64,000 bases of DNA from Dorea_A amylophila. Lineage in GTDB: Bacteria > Bacillota > Clostridia > Lachnospirales > Lachnospiraceae. The notes beneath the pieces were generated by a model, which saw only the letters and a list, made by a program, of their open reading frames with translations, was not told the origin of the DNA and searched no databases. The stretch lies in assembly GCF_025567265.1 (NCBI RefSeq), contig NZ_JAOQJW010000017.1, positions 18,747 through 82,746 on the forward strand, given 5' to 3'. Positions within the stretch are counted from its first letter, which is position 1, and each line of letters starts with the position of its first letter. Shown in pieces: positions 8,626-17,763 of the stretch. The translations under genes were made by a program, and so were the position numbers.

Positions 8626-9648
8626 TTATGCCTCATATCCGTTAGGATTCTGTGACTGCCATCTCCATGTGTCTGCGCACATCTCGTCCAGACCTTTTTC
8701 TGCTTTCCATCCAAGAACTTTCGCTGCTTTTGCAGGATCTGCATAACACATTGCGATATCTCCTGCTCTTCTCGGCTTGATCTCGTAAGGAATCTCCTTA
8801 CCACATGCTTTTCCAAATGCTTTTACCATATCAAGCACGGAATATCCCACACCTGTTCCAAGATTGATCACGTCAAGTCCAGGATTGCTGAAGATATAAT
8901 CAATTGCTTTCACATGTCCTTTTGCAAGGTCTACTACATGAATGTAATCACGGACTCCTGTTCCGTCCGGTGTATCATAATCGTCCCCGAACACACCCAG
9001 TTTTTCAAGCTTTCCTACTGCCACCTGCGAAATATATGGCATCAGATTATTCGGAATTCCCTTTGGATCTTCTCCGATACGTCCGCTTTCATGCGCTCCG
9101 ACCGGGTTGAAATAACGAAGCAGAATGACATTCATATCCGGATTTGCCTTCTGTACATCTGTCATGATCTGTTCCATCATAGACTTTGTCCATCCATAAG
9201 GATTTGTGCACTGTCCCTTCGGACACTCCTCTGTGATCGGCATCTCTTCCGGACTTCCGTATACAGTTGCAGAAGAACTGAATACAATATTCTTAACACC
9301 GGTCTGTTTCATAACATCCATCAGTGTCAGAGTTCCTGTTATATTATTACGGTAGTACTCTAATGGCTTCTGTACGGATTCTCCGACTGCTTTCAGTGCT
9401 GCACAATGGATAACCGCATCTACGCCTTCTTTTTCCAGCATTGCCTTCAATGCAGCTTCATCCATTACATCCCCTTCATAAAATGTAATCGTCTTTCCGG
9501 TAAGCTCTTCTACCCTTTTTAAAGATTCTTTAGATGAATTACAAAGATTGTCATATACAACCACTTCATATCCTTCATTCAGAAGTTCCAGTGCCGTATG
9601 ACTTCCGATATAACCGGCTCCTCCGGTAATTAATATTTTCTTGGCCAC
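8626..9648 (-). CDS. galE: UDP-glucose/UDP-hexosamine 4-epimerase
   Basis: NAD-dependent SDR epimerase, 340 aa. The Rossmann motif GGAGYIGSH is at 9-17, the catalytic Ser/Tyr-x3-Lys set appears in SSSATVYG and NPYGWTKSMMEQ, and RYFNPVGAHESG is conserved. The start is GTG, with AGGAGG 7 bp upstream. It is the last gene of a three-gene operon behind a NahK-like kinase and a nucleotidyltransferase. This suggests it interconverts UDP-Gal/UDP-Glc and perhaps UDP-GalNAc/UDP-GlcNAc for salvage of host-glycan sugars. Whether it accepts N-acetylated sugars cannot be decided from sequence alone. Confidence 0.96.
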   Translation of the reverse strand: MAKKILITGGAGYIGSHTALELLNEGYEVVVYDNLCNSSKESLKRVEELTGKTITFYEGDVMDEAALKAMLEKEGVDAVIHCAALKAVGESVQKPLEYYRNNITGTLTLMDVMKQTGVKNIVFSSSATVYGSPEEMPITEECPKGQCTNPYGWTKSMMEQIMTDVQKANPDMNVILLRYFNPVGAHESGRIGEDPKGIPNNLMPYISQVAVGKLEKLGVFGDDYDTPDGTGVRDYIHVVDLAKGHVKAIDYIFSNPGLDVINLGTGVGYSVLDMVKAFGKACGKEIPYEIKPRRAGDIAMCYADPAKAAKVLGWKAEKGLDEMCADTWRWQSQNPNGYEA

Positions 9649-9659
9649 AATAGTACCTC

Positions 9660-10778
9660 CTAGTTGTTACTATACTTTTTCACGATTTCGTTCATAGTAT
9701 ACCACTTTTGTTCCATATCTTCAACAAGCTTGAACTGGGTACGGCATCTGTCAAGATTATGACCTTCTCTGTGTATCCTGAAATATTTATCTCCCTGCAG
9801 ATAATCCGTAAGGAAACGCATGCCACATTCAAATGTCATCGTCTTTGCACCCATCGGCATCAGCTCGATCTCCTTAGCTGTCAGCTTTCCGGCACATCCT
9901 TTTAAAAATCCTTTCGTATACAATTCAAATAATTCCATACTGCAGGATACTTTCGTAAGGTCTGTCTCATCTTCCAGTGCCGTACTTGCACCGAAACGGA
10001 TGGAATCCCCGAAATCATTCATCGCAAGCCCCGGCATAACTGTGTCCAGATCGATCACACAGATTCCTTTCCCGGTCTTATCGTCCAGCATAACATTATT
10101 CAATTTTGTATCATTGTGTGTAACACGAAGTGGAAGCTCATGCCTGTCCAGCATTTCTGCAAAACAATTAGCAAGCTCTTCTCTTTCGAGAACGAACCGG
10201 ATCTCTTTCTCTACAGAAGCTGCTCTTCCCATAACATCTTCTTCCACTGCTTTCTTAAACAGCGCAAACCGGTTTCTCGTATCATGGAACTTTTCTATCG
10301 TCTCATGCAGTGTCTCCGCCGGATAGTCAGACAGCAGACTCTGGAAATTCCCGAATGCCACCGCACTTTCATAAAACTGCTCCGGCTTCTCTACCAGATC
10401 ATAGGTACTTGCATCGGTAATAAATTTATAAGATCTCCAGTAATCTCCCGTAGAATCTATGTAATATGGTTTCCCATCAACCGCCGGGATCACATTCAAT
10501 GTCTCACGTTCCGGATCTCCGCCATTTTCTATAATCTTCTTTTTCAGAAATGACGTTACTCCTGTGATATTCTCCATGACTTCTACCGGTTTTGGAAATG
10601 CCGTAGAATTCATTCTCTGAAGAATGACTTTGATTCTTCCCATCTCGGCAATCTCGAATATCAGAAGAAATGTATCATTGATATGTCCGCTTCCGTATGG
10701 ACAGTCCTTTACTAATGTTCCTTCATATTTAAAATGTGCAATCGCTTCATCTCTTTGTTCCCGTGTTACAGGATTCAT
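9660..10778 (-). CDS. nahK: NahK-like N-acetylhexosamine 1-kinase (APH-fold)
   Basis: Aminoglycoside-phosphotransferase-fold kinase, 372 aa. It has an N-terminal glycine-rich stretch (YGSGHINDTF), the catalytic-loop HNDTKLNNVM (Brenner type, Asp as base) and the metal-binding VIDLDTVMPG, followed by GDSIRFGAS. This pattern is known from Bifidobacterium NahK, which phosphorylates GlcNAc and GalNAc at C1 with ATP. The gene begins immediately after the nucleotidyltransferase stop (TAAATG) and is followed 11 bp later by galE. That order matches the kinase-to-UDP-sugar logic of the lacto-N-biose pathway. The exact sugar is inferred. Confidence 0.82.
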   Translation of the reverse strand: MNPVTREQRDEAIAHFKYEGTLVKDCPYGSGHINDTFLLIFEIAEMGRIKVILQRMNSTAFPKPVEVMENITGVTSFLKKKIIENGGDPERETLNVIPAVDGKPYYIDSTGDYWRSYKFITDASTYDLVEKPEQFYESAVAFGNFQSLLSDYPAETLHETIEKFHDTRNRFALFKKAVEEDVMGRAASVEKEIRFVLEREELANCFAEMLDRHELPLRVTHNDTKLNNVMLDDKTGKGICVIDLDTVMPGLAMNDFGDSIRFGASTALEDETDLTKVSCSMELFELYTKGFLKGCAGKLTAKEIELMPMGAKTMTFECGMRFLTDYLQGDKYFRIHREGHNLDRCRTQFKLVEDMEQKWYTMNEIVKKYSNN

Positions 10779-11705
10779 TTATTTTCCCTCCCAAAGATGC
10801 TGCGGGTACAGTCCTTCGTCTTTCATTCTCTGAATGGCTGCAACCACAACCGGTTTATCTTCTTTATAAGTTACTCCATACCATTTATCTGCGGATTTCA
10901 GTACCGATACTGTTGCTTTGTCTTCCGCAAGAAGATTACTTACTACAGTTGGCAGGAAATACTCGCATTTCATAGGATTCTCCTGCAGTCCTTTGTCAAG
11001 AAATGCCGGGAATCCAGCTTTGATCTCTTCTAAGATGCTCTTTGTAAATCCCCACATATTCATAGATACCGTTATATCATCCGGTACCTGTACCCATGTA
11101 TTACCGTCGTCTTCTGTGTATGCAACGCCGCCGTTGTACTTTTCGATTCTGGTACGTTCTGTTACGGATATCAATTCTCCATTCTCATTCGTCTCACATA
11201 CACCTCTGGATACATATCCGTTGTCCGTTACCGTATTGGCAAGATGATATCCGACCATTGTATATCTGTACTTATCATCATCTGCATGTGTAGACAGATA
11301 ATCATAGATGAGCTTGAATGCTTCTACTCCATAATAGTCATCTGCATTGATCACTGCGAACGGTCCGTCAATCTCATCCATACAGCTGTACACAGCATGT
11401 GCTGTTCCCCAAGGTTTTACACGTCCTTCCGGTACTTCATAGCCTTCCGGAATGTTGTCGATATTCTGATAAGCATATGCTACGTCCATGTATTTTTCCA
11501 TACGTTTTCCCACATGCTCTTTGAACTCTTCTTCGATCTCGTGTTTGATTATGAATACGACCTTCTCAAAGCCGGCTCTCTTTGCATCATACATGGAAAA
11601 ATCCATGATAATATGTCCGTCATTGTCTACAGGATCTAACTGCTTCAGACCTCCGTATCTGCTTCCCATTCCTGCTGCCATGATCACTAATACTGGTTTA
11701 TTCAT
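10779..11705 (-). CDS. sugar-1-phosphate nucleotidyltransferase
   Basis: Nucleotidyltransferase of 308 aa. I use the ATG at 11705 (MNKPVLVIMAAG) because GGAGG lies 8 bp upstream; the longer in-frame ATG at 11750 lacks a site. The GT-A-like signature AAGMGSRYGGLKQ is at the N terminus and the metal-binding NADDYYG at about 115-121. The family is broadly uridylyltransferase/NDP-sugar pyrophosphorylase. Placed before a NahK-like kinase and galE, it probably makes a UDP-sugar from hexose- or HexNAc-1-phosphate, in the role that GalT plays in bifidobacteria. The specific donor and sugar are unproven. Confidence 0.82.
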   Translation of the reverse strand: MNKPVLVIMAAGMGSRYGGLKQLDPVDNDGHIIMDFSMYDAKRAGFEKVVFIIKHEIEEEFKEHVGKRMEKYMDVAYAYQNIDNIPEGYEVPEGRVKPWGTAHAVYSCMDEIDGPFAVINADDYYGVEAFKLIYDYLSTHADDDKYRYTMVGYHLANTVTDNGYVSRGVCETNENGELISVTERTRIEKYNGGVAYTEDDGNTWVQVPDDITVSMNMWGFTKSILEEIKAGFPAFLDKGLQENPMKCEYFLPTVVSNLLAEDKATVSVLKSADKWYGVTYKEDKPVVVAAIQRMKDEGLYPQHLWEGK

Positions 11706-11792
11706 TATAATTACCTCCATGTCTTTAGGATCTTTCGTTTCTAGATTCATTGTAGTATAACTATTTCCAGAAATCTTTATCCTATTATTTTC

Positions 11793-12371
11793 TTAATTTG
11801 CATTATTTATGTGGTTTAATTGTTCCAGATAACTGATGAATTTTTCTGCCATTTTCTTATTCCGTGCATTCACCATAATAGCCGCATGCGCATCATCATA
11901 AGAAATAATCTTCTTCTTTTTAAGCATATTATCTTCCGGAAAATCAATGGTTTCTTGAAAACCATCCTGTTTTTTGTACTCTTGATATACATCTTCTCTA
12001 CAGATCAGTACATCCACTGCATCTGCGCCTACCAGCGTTGTCAGCGCTGTCTTTGAGGACAGGCTCCCTCCATCTTCCGGAATATTCGCCTGTATCCGGA
12101 TGATCCCGTCCTTTTCGTCAATGCCTGCGTATTTACAGAAATCTTTGTTCAATTCTTCTGCCTTCTGCGAATCGCCCCCTGTGACCGCTACATTCAGAAG
12201 AACTGTCGTATGTCTGCCCTTGTACATCGTACAGCCAAGGTAGATAACACCGATTACCACTGCAAGTATGACCAGCCATATCTTATAGTACATCCATAGA
12301 TATTCTACCTTTTTTCCCAACGGCATTGAACCAAAATTTTTGTCCAAATATACTTCCTCCTTGTCTTTCAT
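11793..12371 (-). CDS. single-pass membrane protein, unknown function
   Basis: Protein of 192 aa from the ATG at 12371. AAGGAGG lies 7 bp before an in-frame TTG at 12347, so the real start may be that TTG (184 aa); the ATG has only weak upstream complementarity. A cytoplasmic N terminus with KKVEYLWMYYKIW precedes one membrane helix (about 31-50), and an extracytoplasmic domain of about 140 residues follows with a few lysine-rich turns. It resembles small membrane proteins with an extracellular SBP-like fragment that are common in Clostridia, but I cannot name a family. It is monocistronic between two operons. Confidence 0.7.
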   Translation of the reverse strand: MKDKEEVYLDKNFGSMPLGKKVEYLWMYYKIWLVILAVVIGVIYLGCTMYKGRHTTVLLNVAVTGGDSQKAEELNKDFCKYAGIDEKDGIIRIQANIPEDGGSLSSKTALTTLVGADAVDVLICREDVYQEYKKQDGFQETIDFPEDNMLKKKKIISYDDAHAAIMVNARNKKMAEKFISYLEQLNHINNAN

Positions 12372-12408
12372 CACTGTTCTTCATTATATCATACTTCCGG
12401 GCAAAAAT

Positions 12409-12446
12409 AAGCGGAAGAGAACAGATTCCCATTCTCTCCCGCTTTC
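12409..12446 (-). terminator. ABC locus 1 terminator
   Basis: On the minus strand a 13-bp stem with one mismatch (12432-12444 with 12409-12421) is followed by TTATTTTTG. It ends the operon that closes with the Gfo/Idh gene. Confidence 0.75.
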
Positions 12447-12462
12447 TTTTTTATTCATACGA

Positions 12463-13494
12463 TTAATATTCAACTTCTACCGGCATTCCCGTCTCTGCTG
12501 ATTCAAGAATTGCGATGATTGCAAGCGCAGTTCTTCTGGAATCTTCCAAAGTTACTCTGAATTCTTTTCCATCTACCAGACGATCTACGAAATCTCTGAT
12601 ACTTTCATAAGACAGACCCTTGCAACGGTCAAATACCATATTTGATACCAGAATATCCGGCACAGTTGCCTTCTCTTCTGTTACTTCCTCGATCAGGTTG
12701 TGGCTGGAAAGATCAAGACTGATCATTCCTTCTGTACACATGACACTGCATCTGAAGTCGTTAATATTACGGTTTCCGTTTGGTGTTACCCATCCGTTTT
12801 CCATATGGGCTACTACGCCATTTTCAAATTCAATTGTTGTAAGATAGATATCCGGTACATCTACGCCAAGTCCTTTTAAGATGCCTTCTTTCTTAACCGA
12901 ATATACTCGTTTTGCTTCTGATCCTACCAGCCATCTTAAGGAATCCAGACTATGACTTCCAAGGAACCATAAGATAGAAGATTTAGAAGCCCATGAAAGC
13001 ATATCTGTTGCAACCCATTTCACATCGCTGTGACGGATATATGCTGTATATGGTTTTCCGAGTTTTCCTGAAGAAATCTCCTGTTTTGCCGTATTAAACG
13101 GTGGATTCCATCGGTTATGAAGGTCTACCATGCAGCGTACACCATTTTTCTCTACTGCCTCACAGATTCTTGCAATATCTTCTTTTGTTGTTGCCAACGG
13201 TTTTTCGATCAGAATATCTTTCTTTGCATCTGCCATAGCGCAGGCAATATCAGCATGTGCAAAATCAGGTGTTACGATTGCAACTGCATCAATCTCCTCA
13301 TCAGCTGCCATATCATGATAATCTGTATATACTTTACGGATTCCAAATTCGTCTGCAATCTCTCTTGCTCTCGCTTCATTCATATCACAGATTGCTACCG
13401 GATCTGCAAAAAGATGTTCTGCATATATTGACGCATGTGTGCGTCCCCATGTACCAGCTCCTACAATACCCATTCTGATCTGTTTAATTTCCAT
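12463..13494 (-). CDS. Gfo/Idh/MocA-family oxidoreductase
   Basis: NAD(P)-dependent sugar oxidoreductase, 343 aa. The Rossmann motif GIVGAGTWGRTH is at about 9-20, the conserved EKP catalytic lysine motif is in ILIEKPLATT (about 95-104), and HSLDSLRWLVG carries the family's active-site His/Asp region. An AGGAGG site precedes the ATG. It is the last gene of ABC locus 1, which implies that it acts in the cytoplasm on the imported sugar. Typical reactions in the family are inositol or glucose dehydrogenation, 3-keto-sugar chemistry, or NAD-cycling glycosidase action. Substrate unknown. Confidence 0.9.
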   Translation of the reverse strand: MEIKQIRMGIVGAGTWGRTHASIYAEHLFADPVAICDMNEARAREIADEFGIRKVYTDYHDMAADEEIDAVAIVTPDFAHADIACAMADAKKDILIEKPLATTKEDIARICEAVEKNGVRCMVDLHNRWNPPFNTAKQEISSGKLGKPYTAYIRHSDVKWVATDMLSWASKSSILWFLGSHSLDSLRWLVGSEAKRVYSVKKEGILKGLGVDVPDIYLTTIEFENGVVAHMENGWVTPNGNRNINDFRCSVMCTEGMISLDLSSHNLIEEVTEEKATVPDILVSNMVFDRCKGLSYESIRDFVDRLVDGKEFRVTLEDSRRTALAIIAILESAETGMPVEVEY

Positions 13495-13543
13495 AATTGC
13501 ATCCTCCTGTTCACTTTTATCACATTAAAAATATTGCTGTTGT

Positions 13544-14386
13544 TTATTGTTTTACCGCTCCAGCGGTCATACCACTTACCAGATGTTTCTGCAGTAATAA
13601 GAACATGATCACTACCGGCAAGGTGATCAGCACCGCTCCCGCCATCAATGTTCCCCAGTTCGTCGCATATTGTCCTGAGAAGCTTGCAATTCCGATTGGC
13701 AGCGTCCAATTTTCATAACTCTTCATAAATGTGCTGGCAAATAAATACTCGTTCCATCCATTGATGAAGGAAAAGATACCCGTTGCTACCAAACCCGGTA
13801 CTGTCAACGGCAGGATTACCGTTGCAAAAATTCTGAATCTTCCTGCTCCGTCCACTCTTGCTGCTTCTTCAAGGGAGATTGGTATCGTATCGAAAAATCC
13901 CTTCATCATCCATGTACAAAATGGAATGGAGAATGTACAGTAAGCTGCTACCAGACCAATCTTTGTATCCAGAAGCTGCAGATTCCCCATAATTACATAT
14001 AATGGAATGATCAACAGTGATCCCGGAAGTACCTGTGTTGTTAATATAAAATAAGATAAAAATCCTCTTCCACGAAAACGGAATCTTGAAATTCCATAGC
14101 CGCCTAATGTAGCAATGATCATGGAAAATGCTGTTGTCAACAGTGATACTATTACACTGTTTCCCAACCACTGCATAAAGTTAAATGTTGTGGAATGGGT
14201 TGTAAGCATCTCTTTGTATCCCTGCATAGTTGCTGCCTTTGGGATAAAGGACGGTGTCTTGCTGTATACTTCTCCTGCCGTTTTAAATGATGTCGAAATC
14301 ATCCATACAAACGGGAACAGTGCGAACATACACACAATAACAACCAAAATTACTGTAATTACCTTTCTACCTGTTCTTTTTTTCAT
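13544..14386 (-). CDS. CUT1 ABC sugar permease (MalG type), locus 1
   Basis: Inner-membrane permease, 280 aa, with six predicted helices. The first is at about 10-30, and the MalG-type start ends in FVWMISTSFK. The cytoplasmic EAA loop that docks the ATPase reads EEAARVDGAGRFRIF (about 185-199). The C terminus GMTAGAVKQ is typical. It lies 2 bp after the partner permease and 50 bp before the Gfo/Idh gene. No ATPase gene accompanies it. Confidence 0.95.
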   Translation of the reverse strand: MKKRTGRKVITVILVVIVCMFALFPFVWMISTSFKTAGEVYSKTPSFIPKAATMQGYKEMLTTHSTTFNFMQWLGNSVIVSLLTTAFSMIIATLGGYGISRFRFRGRGFLSYFILTTQVLPGSLLIIPLYVIMGNLQLLDTKIGLVAAYCTFSIPFCTWMMKGFFDTIPISLEEAARVDGAGRFRIFATVILPLTVPGLVATGIFSFINGWNEYLFASTFMKSYENWTLPIGIASFSGQYATNWGTLMAGAVLITLPVVIMFLLLQKHLVSGMTAGAVKQ

Positions 14387-14388
14387 AT

Positions 14389-15291
14389 CTATTCCTCCTC
14401 CTTATTCAGGACCTTGAAATAGAAGAATGTGAATGCCAGCGCTACGAGGAGCATCAGCATACCAGCCGCCGAAGCCTTTCCAAAATCAAAGTATTTAAAT
14501 CCTGTCTGTTGTATATAAATAGTCAGAAGTTCTGTCGCCCTTGATGGACCTCCCTTTGTCAGTACATATGCAATTGCATAATCCTTGATCGTCCAGATAA
14601 TCAACAGTAAGAATACTGTTGTTGATACCGAACGGATTGCCGGAATCGTGATGTACCGGATTTTCTGAAATGTTGTCGCACCGTCAATATCTGCCGCCTC
14701 ATACAGATCTGTAGATACACTCTGCATGCCTGCCAGCAGCATGATTGCAACATACGGAAAACCTTTCCATATGTTAACAACCATTGCTGCCGGAAGAGCA
14801 ACCGACACATCCTGAAGATATGCGATATTATGTGACAGAATTCCGGCATTATTCAACAGAAAATTGATGATTCCATAATCTTTGTCATACATTAAGATCC
14901 ATACCAGACATGCTACAACTTCCGGAACAGCCCACGGAATGATGATCAGTGCCCGTGCCAGACCACGTCCCAAAAACTTTGTATTTAATAACAATGCTGT
15001 AATAAATCCGATGATATATCTTCCTGCAACGGTTACTACGATATAGATCAGTGTTACTTTTACGGAATTGAAGAAATATTCATCCTGTAATACTTTTCCG
15101 TAGTTCTCAAGTCCCACAAAATAGTGTCCGTTCGGCGATGGTTTTGTTACGTAATAATACTGAAAACTCATGATCGCTGCTTTTACTAACGGGATAACCA
15201 GAAACAGGAATAATATCAGTACCAGTGGAACAAGGAAGGCATATGGTTCCATTTTTCTTTTCCAATTACCATTTTTCTTTGTCTGATTCAT
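14389..15291 (-). CDS. CUT1 ABC sugar permease (MalF type), locus 1
   Basis: Inner-membrane permease, 300 aa, six helices. A basic N terminus precedes the first helix (about 15-35), and the EAA loop is YEAADIDGATTFQKI (about 200-214). AAGGAG lies 10 bp before the ATG. It forms the heterodimeric channel with the next gene and receives substrate from the lipoprotein encoded just upstream. Confidence 0.95.
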   Translation of the reverse strand: MNQTKKNGNWKRKMEPYAFLVPLVLILFLFLVIPLVKAAIMSFQYYYVTKPSPNGHYFVGLENYGKVLQDEYFFNSVKVTLIYIVVTVAGRYIIGFITALLLNTKFLGRGLARALIIIPWAVPEVVACLVWILMYDKDYGIINFLLNNAGILSHNIAYLQDVSVALPAAMVVNIWKGFPYVAIMLLAGMQSVSTDLYEAADIDGATTFQKIRYITIPAIRSVSTTVFLLLIIWTIKDYAIAYVLTKGGPSRATELLTIYIQQTGFKYFDFGKASAAGMLMLLVALAFTFFYFKVLNKEEE

Positions 15292-15326
15292 TGATGGACC
15301 ACTCCTTACTTAATCTTTTCTACTTA

Positions 15327-16673
15327 CTATTCAGCATCTCTGCTCATAACTTCTTCTACCTGTTTCTGAGCCGAATCCATTTCTTCCTGTACATCCGCTG
15401 CCTGCTCTGAGAACATCTTCTGTGCTGCATCCAGCATAATCTGAGAAATTTCTCCAAGCTGAGAGATGTTAGGATCAGCTACAAGATCTGTGTAGTTGTT
15501 CTGCATAAACTCAACGATCTTGTGCTCTAACTCGTGATTCTGAATATATTCATCACTTGTAGAGTAATCTGTGTTACTTGGGATCATACCGCAGTCAGCG
15601 ATAATCTTCTGTGCTTCATCTGTTGTCATCCACTCAAGGAATGCATAAGCTTCTTTTGGATGTTTGCAATTCTTGCTGATCATTGTTACCAGTGGATAAT
15701 TTGTCGGATTCGGTTTATATGCTGTTCCGTCATATACAACGTCAAACTGTGGAATGATTCCGATATCATCCATTAAAGACTCATCTCTTTCTTTGCACAT
15801 TCCCACAAACCAAGGACCATCCATGTTGAATGGAACATCTCCGTTCCAGAACATTTCTCTGGAGTCTTTCTTATCTGTAACCAGTTTTGCTGCTTTATCC
15901 TTCAAGATAAAATCCTGCCACCATTGAGCTGCCCATACATTTTCAGGTGCATTGATATTTACATTGTCAGCTGTATATGGCTCTGACTCTCCGTTCGGGA
16001 AGTACAGTCCGTTTGATACAGGTCTTGCGATCAGACGGTTCCACTCACTGACTGTGAATGCATGTGTTCCGGATACAACGCCCATTGCATATTTTCCATC
16101 GTCTGTAAACTTCTTGCATGCTTTTCTGAAGTCTTCCTGTGTCTTGATCTCATCCGGATTTACACCTGCATCTTTTAACATGGATTTACGATAGAAGATT
16201 CCGGTTGTTCCCCATGCATAGCTAGAGATTGCCAGTGTCTGTCCATCTACATCACACATATCCTGTCCGACCAGTTTTTCTTTCAGATCGTCGCTCATGT
16301 ATTCTGAAAGATCCATAAATGTTCCGCCATCACGGATTGCGTTATATGTAGAAATGTTTTCTGGATATACCTGAATCATATCACTTTCGTTGTTTGAAAG
16401 AATCTCAGTTGTGATATTATCCCAATATCCATCATAACCAGCTCCAAGAATTTCAATTTCTACATTTGGTTCTTTTTTGCTGTATGCTTCAAGCAATGCA
16501 TCGATTGCTTTTTGATGTGGTTCTTCAACATATACGGATGTTGAGAATGTCAGCTTTACTTTTCCACCATCATCACTGCTTTTTTTGTCATCGCCCTTGC
16601 TTCCACAGGCTGCCAGACTAGCTATCATTGCCGCACAAAGCATAACCGAAAGAACTTTTCTTCTTTTTTTCAT
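15327..16673 (-). CDS. sugar ABC transporter substrate-binding lipoprotein, locus 1
   Basis: Extracytoplasmic binding protein of the MalE/UgpB type, 448 aa. The signal peptide has a lipobox with Cys23 (SLAACG), then a Gly/Asp/Ser-rich linker and an SBP fold with TDEAQKIIADCGMIPSN near the C-terminal third. AAAAGGAGG precedes the ATG. It is the first gene of ABC locus 1 and divergent from yesN, so the YesNM pair probably controls it. Ligand unknown; an oligosaccharide or glycoside is likely. Confidence 0.95.
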   Translation of the reverse strand: MKKRRKVLSVMLCAAMIASLAACGSKGDDKKSSDDGGKVKLTFSTSVYVEEPHQKAIDALLEAYSKKEPNVEIEILGAGYDGYWDNITTEILSNNESDMIQVYPENISTYNAIRDGGTFMDLSEYMSDDLKEKLVGQDMCDVDGQTLAISSYAWGTTGIFYRKSMLKDAGVNPDEIKTQEDFRKACKKFTDDGKYAMGVVSGTHAFTVSEWNRLIARPVSNGLYFPNGESEPYTADNVNINAPENVWAAQWWQDFILKDKAAKLVTDKKDSREMFWNGDVPFNMDGPWFVGMCKERDESLMDDIGIIPQFDVVYDGTAYKPNPTNYPLVTMISKNCKHPKEAYAFLEWMTTDEAQKIIADCGMIPSNTDYSTSDEYIQNHELEHKIVEFMQNNYTDLVADPNISQLGEISQIMLDAAQKMFSEQAADVQEEMDSAQKQVEEVMSRDAE

Positions 16674-16713
16674 AACATCTCCTCCTTTTGTTATGGTCGT
16701 TTTTGTTGATTTA

Positions 16714-16742
16714 ATTATATAAAATTCAATATTTCACTGACA
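16714..16742 (-). promoter_or_regulatory. ABC locus 1 promoter
   Basis: On the minus strand a perfect TATAAT (16719-16714) is preceded at 18 bp by a weak ATGTCA. The poor -35 suits activation by the divergently encoded YesN. The rest of the intergenic DNA up to 16970 is AT-rich and shows nothing else I can support. Confidence 0.4.
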
Positions 16743-16970
16743 TGTAATTAACTCAGTTTTTTGTGTTTTTTTATGAGTATTTTACATTTTTTCTGAATAT
16801 TCTTGATACTTATTTAACATACTGATATTTCATCCATGTATTCATCAACTGTCTTGATGTTTTATTATATTTATAAATTTGCTTGCTTTTTAATAGATAT
16901 TGAATTTATACTTTAAGTAGGATTTTTGTGCACAATATTGTAGATTTTTGTGAAAGTTGGTGTACGCATT

Positions 16971-17696
16971 ATGTATAAAGCAATTATCATCGATGATGAA
17001 CCCTGGACAATCATTGATATAGAAAAAACTTTTTCTCTGGAAGATATGGGATTTGAAATTGTCGGCTCTTATCGGACACCGCAGAAAGCACTTCCTGCCA
17101 TTATCTCTAAAAAACCCGACCTGGTTATTACAGATATCCGAATGCCCGGAATGACAGGAATGGAACTCATCAAAAGTGTCCGTAATCAGAAGATTAACTG
17201 TGAATTCATTATTGTCAGTGGTCACAGTGACTTTTCCTATGCACAGGAGGCAATTTCTTACGGCGTTGCCGGATATTGTCTGAAACCACTGGATCCACAT
17301 GAAACCTCAGAAGCACTGAACCGTGCCAAGAATCATCTCGACAGCCGAAAGACTATTACACCGGAGCCGTCCTATCTTGATGAGAATTTTGAAGGATTGA
17401 GGAACTATATAATCACTCATTTTTCAGAAAAACTGACATTAAAATCTCTGGCCGCAGAGTTTAATATGAATCCGAATTATTGCTGCTCACTTTTTACAAA
17501 ATATCTTGGCCAGACATTTTCCGCTTATCTTACAGAACTTCGGATCACGGAAGCTCAGAACCTGCTTCATAATTCCGATTATTCTCTGGAAGAGATTGCC
17601 TCCCTGGTTGGTTTTAAAGATTACTTTTATTTCAGCAAAGTATTTAAAAAATACTGCAAATATTCTCCAAAAGAATATCGTACTCTTCCACATTAA
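16971..17696 (+). CDS. YesN-like response regulator with AraC effector
   Basis: Response regulator of 241 aa. I begin at the ATG at 16971 (MYKAIIIDDEPW) because the receiver fold starts there; an in-frame GTG 21 bp upstream adds residues that do not fit the domain, and neither start has a strong ribosome site. The receiver (about 1-120) has Asp55 in VITDIRMPG. The C-terminal AraC/XylS double helix-turn-helix (about 140-240) ends KYCKYSPKEYR. It partners the YesM-like kinase downstream and is divergent from ABC locus 1, its likely target. Confidence 0.93.
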   Translation: MYKAIIIDDEPWTIIDIEKTFSLEDMGFEIVGSYRTPQKALPAIISKKPDLVITDIRMPGMTGMELIKSVRNQKINCEFIIVSGHSDFSYAQEAISYGVAGYCLKPLDPHETSEALNRAKNHLDSRKTITPEPSYLDENFEGLRNYIITHFSEKLTLKSLAAEFNMNPNYCCSLFTKYLGQTFSAYLTELRITEAQNLLHNSDYSLEEIASLVGFKDYFYFSKVFKKYCKYSPKEYRTLPH

Positions 17697-17763
17697 AAAA
17701 CAGCCAATGACGGCTTTACCGTTTATTTGAACACCAAAAAGATATCTGCGAGGTTTGATACTT

